Positions 1 to 4,685 of a DNA stretch of 5,037 nt are shown piece after piece (positions within the stretch are counted from its first letter, which is position 1; each line of letters opens with the position of its first letter). The stretch is from contig DLBG01000083.1 of the NCBI GenBank assembly GCA_002494135.1, positions 1 through 5,037 on the forward strand, given 5' to 3'. The notes beneath the pieces are model-generated. The model saw nothing but the letters and a program-made list of their open reading frames with translations. It had not been told where the DNA came from and ran no database searches. A program made the translations under genes and the position numbers. This stretch comes from Lachnospiraceae bacterium UBA7027. GTDB lineage: Bacteria; Bacillota; Clostridia; Lachnospirales; Lachnospiraceae.

Positions 1-564
1 CCCGGTGCAGACGAGCATTATTATGCACATATGATGAGGAAACATCCGGATTTTATTCCGGAACTGGCTTTTGTGATTGAAAAGGACGGTAAAATAATCG
101 GAAACATCATGTACACAAAAGCATGGCTGGAGGATGAGGAAGGAAATCGAAAGGAAATTGCCTCATTCGGACCTCTGTGCATTGCACCGGAATATCAAAG
201 ACAAAAGCTTGGAAAACGTCTGATTGAGTATTCTTTTGATGTAGCAAGAAAAATGGGCTACGACGTAAACATCAATTTCGGGAACCCGGCCAATTATGTG
301 GGAAGCGGTTTCGTCAGCTGCAAAAAGAAAAATGTAAGTTTCTATGTGCAGGGCAATTATCCGACAGCGCTTCTGGTGTGTGAGCTGGTATCGGGTGTGT
401 TGGACGGAAAGAATTGGATGTATATACCGAGCACGGCAGCAGATTGCTGTGAGGATACCGAAGCGGTGGAAGCCTTTGACAGGACCTTTCCGCCGAAGGA
501 GAAAAAATGGATGCCCAGCCAGGAGGAATTCTATATCTACTGTAATTCTTCGGTGGTAAGGTAG
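1..564 (+). CDS. GNAT family N-acetyltransferase, 5' end outside window
   Basis: This is probably an acetyl-CoA-dependent N-acetyltransferase of the GNAT fold; the acceptor is unknown. The frame is open from base 1 and reads PGADEHYYAHMMRKHPDFIP ahead of and through the first in-window ATG at 31. That stretch resembles the conserved N-terminal part of YhbS-like GNATs, so I treat the gene as truncated by the window rather than starting at 31. There are 187 codons in view. Strands b2-b3 are seen as LAFVIEKDGKIIGNIMY (about residues 23-39). Motif A, LCIAPEYQRQKLGKRL, follows at about 59-74; the usual R/Q-x-x-G-x-G/A is degenerate here, with Lys where the first Gly normally sits, while the second Gly is kept. 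NFGNPANYVGSGF (about 91-103) matches the later acetyl-CoA/acceptor region that normally reads GxxxYYxxxGF. No signal peptide or membrane segment is seen, so it should be cytoplasmic. A terminator-like repeat follows the stop at once, so it is probably not co-transcribed with the next gene. The family call is firm; substrate cannot be inferred. Confidence 0.88.
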   Translation, partial: PGADEHYYAHMMRKHPDFIPELAFVIEKDGKIIGNIMYTKAWLEDEEGNRKEIASFGPLCIAPEYQRQKLGKRLIEYSFDVARKMGYDVNINFGNPANYVGSGFVSCKKKNVSFYVQGNYPTALLVCELVSGVLDGKNWMYIPSTAADCCEDTEAVEAFDRTFPPKEKKWMPSQEEFYIYCNSSVVR

Positions 565-599
565 ATGGCCCACCGGGACGGGGTTCCCGGTCCATTTTT
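565..599 (+). terminator. Repeat copy A: hairpin with T-run, probable terminator
   Basis: The repeat begins one base after the GNAT1 stop. ACCGGGA (572-578) and TCCCGGT (585-591) form a perfect 7-bp stem with a 6-nt loop. ATGG (565-568) and CCAT (592-595) can add four outer pairs across a 3-nt bulge. Five Ts at 595-599 follow. A GC-rich stem plus T-run is the form of an intrinsic terminator. The 24-base core 575-598 is identical to 3222-3245 downstream, so this is a member of a dispersed repeat family and not merely a gene-specific terminator. Whether it terminates transcription in vivo is an inference. Confidence 0.65.
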
Positions 600-660
600 G
601 GAAGAACTCATGGTGAGTCATGGGCACTGCCATTTTCCGATGGTGCAGATAAATTGGGAG

Positions 661-684
661 GAAAAATAAAATGAAAAATAAAAT
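661..684 (+). repeat. 12-bp tandem duplication that doubles the start codon of the second GNAT gene
   Basis: GAAAAATAAAAT occurs twice head to tail (661-672 and 673-684), followed by a partial third unit GAAAAAT. Each full unit ends in the AT of an ATG, so in-frame ATGs lie at 671 and 683. The Shine-Dalgarno GGGAGG (656-661) is 9 nt from the first ATG and 21 nt from the second, which favours 671 as the start in the present sequence. The duplication probably arose by slippage and would have moved the original start away from or toward the ribosome binding site. Confidence 0.6.
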
Positions 685-1213
685 GAAAAATGAACCACTA
701 ACCCCGTCCCCATGGTCCATGAGGGGGTATGAGGGGAAGGATGCCGAAACGATTGCAGGTTGGATAAAATCTGAGGATGAATTATATCGCTGGTCGGCAG
801 ACCGGTTTAATAAATATCCGATAAGCGGAGAGGATATTGAAGAAAATTATGAGCCGCAGATTCAAAGCGGCAGATTCATTCCGCTGATGGCAGTGGATGA
901 TGCGGGAAATGCTGTCGGGCATTTGATTATCCGATATCCGAAAGCGGATGATGACAGTTCCGTCCGTTTCGGCTTTGTTATTGTGGACCCGTCCTGCAGG
1001 GGAAAGGGATACGGAAAAGAAATGCTGCTTCTCGCAATCCGGTACGTTAAGGAGCATTTGACTGCGACGAGAATTGATCTCGGCGTATTTGAGGAAAACG
1101 TCTGTGCAAAGCACTGCTATGAAGCAGTCGGTTTTCGTGAGTATAATCGGCGAAAGTGTGAGATGCCGATTGGTGTCTGGGAATGTATTGATATGGAGCT
1201 ATTCCTGGAATAA
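671..1213 (+). CDS. GNAT family N-acetyltransferase (RimJ/RimL-like)
   Basis: This is a predicted cytoplasmic acetyl-CoA-dependent acetyltransferase of 180 residues, a normal length for the family. Motif A is well preserved: FGFVIVDPSCRGKGYGKEML (about 100-119), with R110-G-K-G113-Y-G115 forming the pyrophosphate-binding loop. Strand b5 and the C-terminal ENVCAKHCYEAVGF (142-155) carry the usual N-x-x-A/C-x-x-x-Y-x-x-x-GF signature, with Tyr150 in the place of the general acid. Strands b2-b3 are at about 69-88. The start at 671 is chosen for the Shine-Dalgarno GGGAGG 9 nt upstream. The conserved fold, however, seems to begin near Met17-Arg-Gly-Tyr (ATG at 719), and residues 8-17 (EPLTPSPWSM) are encoded by an inverted copy of the intergenic repeat, so the first 16 or so residues are probably not ancestral. 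ATG 719 has no recognisable ribosome binding site. The gene is followed 30 nt later by the radical SAM gene and probably shares its transcript. Substrate is unknown. Confidence 0.9.
   Translation: MKNKMKNEPLTPSPWSMRGYEGKDAETIAGWIKSEDELYRWSADRFNKYPISGEDIEENYEPQIQSGRFIPLMAVDDAGNAVGHLIIRYPKADDDSSVRFGFVIVDPSCRGKGYGKEMLLLAIRYVKEHLTATRIDLGVFEENVCAKHCYEAVGFREYNRRKCEMPIGVWECIDMELFLE
692..720 (-). repeat. Repeat copy D, inverted orientation, inside the 5' end of the GNAT gene
   Basis: AACCCCGTCCCC (700-711) is the exact reverse complement of GGGGACGGGGTT, the core of copy C (3221-3232). The flanks GAACCA (692-697) and TGGTCC (713-718) match the palindromic outer arms of the family. The element therefore lies in the opposite orientation to copies A, B and C and is read through in frame as coding sequence (residues 8-17 of the acetyltransferase). 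ACCA/TGGT arms remain, but the stem is weaker than in copy A and no T-run follows, so I do not expect termination here. Confidence 0.65.
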
Positions 1214-1243
1214 ACAGTGCAAACGAAGGAGACATGGGACCAG

Positions 1244-2119
1244 ATGCATTTTGTTGAGGCAAAGGGAATCTTAACCGCCAACAGCGGACAGTGCGGCATG
1301 AATATCTATCGCGGCTGCAGTCACGGATGTATTTACTGTGACAGCAGGAGTAAATGCTATCATTTTACGCATGCGTTCGAAGATATCGAAGTGAAGCAGA
1401 ATGCACCGGAACTTTTGGAAAAGGCGCTTCGCACAAAACGGAAAAAATGCATGATCGGAACGGGTGCGATGTCCGATCCGTATATGCACATCGAAGAGGA
1501 ACTTCGGCTTACGAGGAAGTGTCTGGAGATTATAAAACAATACGGTTTCGGCGTGGCAATCCAGACAAAGTCGGACCGAATTCTCCGGGACATCGATTTG
1601 CTTGACGAGATAAACAAATCCGCAAAATGCGTGGTGCAGATGACGCTTACGACATACGACGATAATCTTTGTAAAATAATAGAACCGGGTGTCTGCAATA
1701 CAAAACGCCGAATCGAAGTGCTGGAAGAAATGAAAAAGCGCGGTATTCCGACCATGGTCTGGCTGACTCCGATTTTGCCGTTTATCAATGATACAAAGGA
1801 AAATATTACGGCGATTTTAAACGAATGTGTACGTGTCGGGGTAAAAGGTGTCATCGATTTCGGAATGGGACTGACGCTTCGTGACGGAGACCGGGAGTAT
1901 TATTATGCGGCGCTTGATCAGCATTTCCCCGGAATGAAGGAACGCTACATTAAGACATATCACAACGCATATGAATTGCCGAGTCCGAATGCAAAGGAAC
2001 TGACAGAGATTTTTCAAAGAATCTGTAAGGAAAACGGAATTCTGTCCACCCCGGAAGAGTGCTTTCGTTATTTAAGCGAACTGCCGGAAAAATATCAGCA
2101 GCTGAGCCTGTTTGAGTGA
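1244..2119 (+). CDS. SPL-family radical SAM protein
   Basis: This is a radical S-adenosylmethionine enzyme of the group related to spore photoproduct lyase (COG1533-like); the actual reaction is unknown for this subgroup. The cluster-binding motif is near the N-terminus: RGCSHGCIYC gives C25-x3-C29-x2-C32, which ligate the [4Fe-4S] cluster that cleaves SAM. Further along are MIGTGAMSDPYMHIE (about 79-93), VAIQTKSDRILRDIDLL (about 110-126) and MVWLTPILPFIND (about 173-185), all typical barrel strands of this family. The protein ends in a conserved-looking YLSELPEKYQQLSLFE tail. I place the start at ATG 1244 (291 aa): AAGGAG at 1226-1231 lies 12 nt upstream, and homologues I recall begin at M-H-[FY]-x-E-A-K. 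A GTG at 1217 would add nine residues but has no good Shine-Dalgarno. The short gap after the GNAT stop suggests co-transcription. The stop codon lies at the edge of repeat copy B. This is not spore photoproduct lyase itself: it is shorter and its neighbours give no repair context. Confidence 0.9.
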   Translation: MHFVEAKGILTANSGQCGMNIYRGCSHGCIYCDSRSKCYHFTHAFEDIEVKQNAPELLEKALRTKRKKCMIGTGAMSDPYMHIEEELRLTRKCLEIIKQYGFGVAIQTKSDRILRDIDLLDEINKSAKCVVQMTLTTYDDNLCKIIEPGVCNTKRRIEVLEEMKKRGIPTMVWLTPILPFINDTKENITAILNECVRVGVKGVIDFGMGLTLRDGDREYYYAALDQHFPGMKERYIKTYHNAYELPSPNAKELTEIFQRICKENGILSTPEECFRYLSELPEKYQQLSLFE

Positions 2120-2179
2120 ACCAGGGTGGCCCAGGGGGCAAACCCTGAAAAACAGGGCTTTGGGGTTCCTGGTCCATTT
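2117..2179 (+). repeat. Repeat copy B, expanded by an internal hairpin; possible terminator
   Basis: The outer arms ACCAGG (2120-2125) and CCTGGT (2168-2173) are perfect inverted repeats and the 3' half, GGGGTTCCTGGTCCATTT (2162-2179), matches copies A and C with one change. Between the arms is about 35 nt of extra sequence that folds separately: CCCTG (2143-2147) and CAGGG (2153-2157) around five As, extendable by AAA/TTT across a one-base bulge. The result is a nested two-hairpin element. The stop codon TGA of the radical SAM gene (2117-2119) is part of the conserved TGAACCA left edge. It may terminate the upstream operon, though the T-run after it is short. Confidence 0.6.
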
Positions 2180-2198
2180 ACTAAAAAAAGCAAGCAAA

Positions 2199-2228
2199 TT
2201 AACATAGGTCAATGAAGTGACATATAAA
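2199..2228 (+). promoter_or_regulatory. Predicted sigma-A promoter for the protease remnant and Crp/Fnr gene
   Basis: TTAACA (2199-2204) and TATAAA (2223-2228) each match five of six consensus bases, with an 18-nt spacer. Transcription would start near 2235, giving a short leader before ATG 2262. The spacer holds a small palindrome, GTCA-N6-TGAC (2208-2221), which could be a protein site but is short enough to be chance. It lies just after repeat copy B, as expected for the start of a new transcription unit. Confidence 0.5.
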
Positions 2229-2230
2229 AG

Positions 2231-2262
2231 TTGATATCTTCTCTTTCAGAAGGTGATATCAA
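2231..2262. promoter_or_regulatory. Inverted repeat TTGATATC / GATATCAA around the ribosome binding site
   Basis: TTGATATC (2231-2238) and GATATCAA (2255-2262) are a perfect 8-bp inverted repeat, and TTCT (2241-2244 region) with AGAA (2248-2251) can continue the stem across a bulge. The Shine-Dalgarno AGAAGG (2248-2253) lies inside and the ATG starts on the last base. It overlaps the predicted transcription start, so the left arm may be only partly transcribed; an operator at DNA level is then as likely as an RNA switch. The ends TTGAT and ATCAA resemble FNR-type half-sites, but the spacing is far wider than the canonical four bases. Confidence 0.4.
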
Positions 2263-2613
2263 TGGATATTAAAAAACAAAATGCAAAAAGAGCATTGACT
2301 TTAACCACAGTATTAACTATGTTTGTAGCCGGATTTGAGATTTTTATTGCTTATTCAAACTACAAGCCTGGGATGAATTTTCTTCAGAGGGTTCGCAAAA
2401 ATTTTCTGCGGCCCGGTTATGGGGGAGATGACGGCACTTCTGCTTTTCAACGTGATGTTTGCAATGCTTGACTGGTATAATTTTGGATTGTCGTTTGTGA
2501 TCGGATTGATCTGGATTTGGGCATACAAAAAATCCGGGCATCTTTTAGCCCCCATGATTGCACACGGCGTAAATATTGGATCTATAGTATACTGGATATT
2601 GGTGAGCAGATGA
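2262..2613 (+). pseudogene. Broken CPBP (CAAX-type) intramembrane protease gene
   Basis: This is the remnant of a multi-pass membrane glutamic protease of the CPBP family. Reading starts at ATG 2262 with AGAAGG 8 nt upstream and gives MDIKKQNAKRAL then one hydrophobic segment (TLTTVLTMFVAGFEIFIAY, to about 2355). The frame then runs out of family character and stops at 2469-2471. The C-terminal half is in another frame, from 2377: IFFRGF, then FNVMFAMLDWYN, then SGHLLAPMIAHGVNIG, ending at TGA 2611-2613. These correspond to CPBP motifs 1, 2 and 3. A GATGAA at 2372-2377 would supply the Asp-Glu before IFFRG if one A were restored; as it stands the frame meets TGA at 2374-2376. The Phe-x3-His of motif 2 is Phe-x3-Asp (codon GAC, one base from CAC). 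The distance from the first membrane segment to motif 1 is also much too short, suggesting an internal deletion as well. A 64-residue fragment could restart at ATG 2419, without obvious function. Confidence 0.72.
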
Positions 2614-3215
2614 TGGATAAGAATTATTTTATTAGTCAGCTTAAAGAACTTTCGCAAAATCTTGGCATGGGACTTTCCGAAGAAATACTGGAAAAAGTAA
2701 TCGCATTTTCGAGATTCAGGGTCTTTTCAAAAGGAGAAATTATTGCAAGGGAGGGAGACCCGGTTTCCGTCGCCGGAATCGTTTTAAGCGGCGTTGTACG
2801 GAGTTACTATGTTGACAAGGACGGGAATGATATTACCCAGTGGTTTTCCGCAGAGGGAAACTGGTGCGCGGACTCCGGAATGCTTGGCTTTGACGAAATG
2901 AAAGCCAATTGGGAGGCAATCGAAGACGCGACGGTTATGATCTTTGACGTAAAACAAATGAAGGAACTCATCATGAGTGACGAGCGGCTGAAAAATCTCT
3001 GGATTGAGGTTTTGGAGAGCGGGATGCGTTATAAGGTGTACAGGGAGAATGGGTTCCTCATTGAAAATGCCACCGAGCGATATCTGTCGTTTCGTAAAAG
3101 ATATCCCGGGTTATCGGACCGGGTTCCGCTTCGGTATATTGCGACGTATCTTGGGATTACACCGGAATCCCTCAGCAGAATCAGGAGCGCAATGAAAGAA
3201 AAAACTACAGAATGA
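2610..3215 (+). CDS. Crp/Fnr-family transcriptional regulator
   Basis: This is a predicted dimeric DNA-binding regulator of 201 residues, slightly short for the Crp/Fnr superfamily. The N-terminal cyclic-nucleotide-binding-type barrel spans about 35-118 (FRVFSKGEIIAREGD, GIVLSGVVRSYYVDKDGNDI, WFSAEGNW). A dimerisation helix follows, then ENATERYLSFRKRYPGL and a C-terminal helix-turn-helix at about 173-195 with VPLRYIATYLGITPESLSRI, where the recognition helix is TPESLSRIR. The phosphate-binding cassette of CRP is not recognisable, so cAMP is an unlikely ligand. Only one cysteine (Cys86) is present and the N-terminal Cys cluster of FNR is absent, so an oxygen-sensing Fe-S cluster is also unlikely; the effector is unknown. 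I start at ATG 2610, which overlaps the upstream TGA as ATGA; ATG 2613 is equally possible, with GGTGAG (2601-2606) 6 nt upstream. The overlap points to translational coupling with the now broken protease gene. Upstream in-frame GTG/ATG codons near 2517 run through the protease remnant and are rejected. Confidence 0.92.
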   Translation: MMDKNYFISQLKELSQNLGMGLSEEILEKVIAFSRFRVFSKGEIIAREGDPVSVAGIVLSGVVRSYYVDKDGNDITQWFSAEGNWCADSGMLGFDEMKANWEAIEDATVMIFDVKQMKELIMSDERLKNLWIEVLESGMRYKVYRENGFLIENATERYLSFRKRYPGLSDRVPLRYIATYLGITPESLSRIRSAMKEKTTE

Positions 3216-3246
3216 ACCAGGGGGACGGGGTTCCCGGTCCATTTTG
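3213..3246 (+). repeat. Repeat copy C at the regulator stop codon, terminator-like
   Basis: TGAACCA (3213-3219) begins with the stop codon of the Crp/Fnr gene. The GGGGACGGGGTT core (3221-3232) follows, then CCCGGTCC and ATTTT (to 3245). Bases 3222-3245 are identical to 575-598 of copy A. ACC (3216-3218 region) plus GGG can pair with CCCGGT across a one-base bulge, a weaker stem than in copy A, and four Ts follow. It may end the regulator transcript. After it, 3247-3354 is AT-rich leader with no gene; a TATATT at 3306-3311 could be a -10 box but I find no convincing -35. Confidence 0.65.
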
Positions 3247-3354
3247 AGGCGGAATTTTTTATTATTCCATTTTCCGTTTTCCATAAAATTCGGGAGACTG
3301 AAACGTATATTATGCAGAATGTTTCCGGATGGAAGACAGAAAGGGGAGAAAAAA

Positions 3355-4071
3355 ATGAAAAAAAATCTGATACTTTGTATTGTATTTTTAATGGTTATTT
3401 TATATGCCGGTTGTGGGACGAAAACAGGAAACGGCGGAAATCCGGGAAGTGTCAATAATCCCGGAAGCAGCGGCGTGATTGTAACCGCGACACAGGTTTC
3501 CCAGGATGAAAATGCTCCGGATTTTAATCATGGACATTCCATTTTAGAAAGAGCCGATTTCGATCCGGACGAAATCAGACGCTCGACGGATATTTTAATC
3601 CATAACGAAAATGAGGCTTTAAAATTCCTTCAAGACAGTTTTACATACAATCAAAAGATCTATACGCTTGAACTGACGGATACTTCCGTTAATGATCCCG
3701 GTGCGTATATGTGGTATGAGTTTACGGTTTTCTATGACGGGATTCCTGTGGAAAATTCTGAGTTCAAGGTCATTGCGTTTACGGACGGAACCATTGCGGA
3801 AGGCCGGATTGAATTTTTCCGCTGCTCGCTGACGGATCGTAAGAATCTTTTAAGTCACGACGAAGCACTTGAATTGTTTCTTCAGAATTCCGGAGACGAC
3901 AGAGATTATATCTATCAGGACGAGCATTATCTTTTCGTCAAACAGGGCGTTTGCCCGTATGTGTATGTCTACCGGTTTGAAAACGGAAAATTGGGTGAAA
4001 ACATAACACTTTCACTAAATGCCGAAACCGGAGAAATGGTTGGATACAGACCTGATGCAATAATAGATTAG
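3355..4071 (+). CDS. Lipoprotein with PepSY/FTP-like domain
   Basis: This is a predicted surface lipoprotein of 238 residues. The start at ATG 3355 has a Shine-Dalgarno AGGGGAG (3342-3348 region) about 7 nt upstream; a TTG 37 codons earlier is rejected because it would bury the signal peptide. MKKN is followed by a hydrophobic stretch (5-17) and a lipobox YAGC, so Cys20 should be lipidated by Lgt after export and processed by LspA; Tyr at -3 is slightly unusual. Residues 21-40 are a Gly/Asn/Pro/Ser-rich linker. The mature part has two similar a+b halves: YEFTVFYDGIPVENSEFKVI (121-140) resembles the FTP/PepSY pattern of protease propeptides, and the C-terminal LSLNAETGEMVGY (219-231) is a typical PepSY ending. 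Such domains often bind or inhibit peptidases, but no protease lies beside it here and the function is unknown. The CHR gene follows 41 nt later without a terminator, so the two may share a transcript. Confidence 0.8.
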   Translation: MKKNLILCIVFLMVILYAGCGTKTGNGGNPGSVNNPGSSGVIVTATQVSQDENAPDFNHGHSILERADFDPDEIRRSTDILIHNENEALKFLQDSFTYNQKIYTLELTDTSVNDPGAYMWYEFTVFYDGIPVENSEFKVIAFTDGTIAEGRIEFFRCSLTDRKNLLSHDEALELFLQNSGDDRDYIYQDEHYLFVKQGVCPYVYVYRFENGKLGENITLSLNAETGEMVGYRPDAIID

Positions 4072-4112
4072 ATGAGGTGTTATGCAGTTTTCGAATACCC
4101 GGGAGTAGGGAA

Positions 4113-4685
4113 ATGCCAATTTTACTGGATTTATTCTTATCCTTCGCCAAAATCGGATTGTTTACGTTTGGCGGAGGATATGCCATGCTTTCTTTGATAG
4201 AGAATACATGCGTGGAAAAGAAAAAGTGGATTACACAAGAAGAAATGATGAATATTACGGTGATTGCGGAGTCTACTCCGGGGCCTGTAGCCATCAACTG
4301 CGCGACGTATGTGGGATATAAGCAGAAAAAAATAGTCGGCGCAGTGGTTGCGATGCTCGGGATGATTCTGCCGTCCTTTGTGATCATTTATCTGATTTCC
4401 ATGTTCCTGGACAGCTTTTTGGAAATTACATGGGTAGCGAATGCGTTTCAGGGAATTAAAATCGCCGTCGGCATTTTAATCGTGGATGCCGCAATAAAAC
4501 TTCTGAAGGTGATTGAGAAGAAGCCGTTACAGATCATTTTTCTTGTTTGTTCTGCAGTCGCGATGATTCTGATCAGCATTTTCTCCCTTCGGATTTCACC
4601 GATGATTCTCATGCTTTCAGCAGCCGCTGTCGGAATTTTGTTTGCCCTCTTTACCGGAAAACTAAGGAAGGAGGGGAACAAATGA
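4113..4685 (+). CDS. CHR (chromate transporter) family protein, single-domain, first of a pair
   Basis: This is an integral membrane protein of 190 residues, the usual length of a short-chain CHR protein carrying one CHR domain. The N-terminal helix leads into GLFTFGGGYAM (15-25), the family signature, followed by W39-I-T and ESTPGPVAINCATYVGY (53-69), the second signature. Hydrophobic segments lie at about 74-98, 113-131, 139-158 and 162-181. In known systems with two such half-size proteins, both are needed and may combine as a heteromer that exports chromate; the native substrate in anaerobes is unproven. I start at ATG 4113 with GGAG (4102-4105 region) about 7-8 nt upstream, because this places the helix and FGGG motif at family-typical positions. 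A GTG at 4077 would add 12 residues of unrelated composition. The stop overlaps the next gene's start as ATGA, so the pair is translationally coupled. Confidence 0.9.
   Translation: MPILLDLFLSFAKIGLFTFGGGYAMLSLIENTCVEKKKWITQEEMMNITVIAESTPGPVAINCATYVGYKQKKIVGAVVAMLGMILPSFVIIYLISMFLDSFLEITWVANAFQGIKIAVGILIVDAAIKLLKVIEKKPLQIIFLVCSAVAMILISIFSLRISPMILMLSAAAVGILFALFTGKLRKEGNK

Noticed and set aside
163..720. 185-codon minus-strand open frame across GNAT1 and the repeat
   Set aside because: It is the shadow of a well-supported + strand gene, has no family features, and gains its apparent start from repeat copy D.
1360..1854. 164-codon minus-strand open frame inside the radical SAM gene
   Set aside because: It lies wholly antisense to a strongly supported coding sequence and has no recognisable domain or ribosome binding site.
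2231..2262. Canonical FNR box
   Set aside because: TTGAT and ATCAA half-sites are present, but they are 22 nt apart instead of 4, so it is not a standard FNR/CRP operator.
2517..2609. N-terminal extension of the Crp/Fnr regulator starting at 2517
   Set aside because: The added residues (MGIQKIRASFSPHD...) are out-of-frame protease sequence; the regulator fold starts after 2610, where ATGA overlap gives a natural start.
565..3246. CRISPR array or direct-repeat cassette
   Set aside because: The repeats differ in length and orientation and are separated by whole genes, not by regular spacers.
630..3276. CCATTTTCCG shared by 630-639 and 3267-3276
   Set aside because: A ten-base match in two AT-rich intergenic spots is weak and lacks flanking similarity.
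3938..4387. 149-codon minus-strand open frame over the lipoprotein/CHR junction
   Set aside because: It spans two real genes in antisense and has no coding signature of its own.
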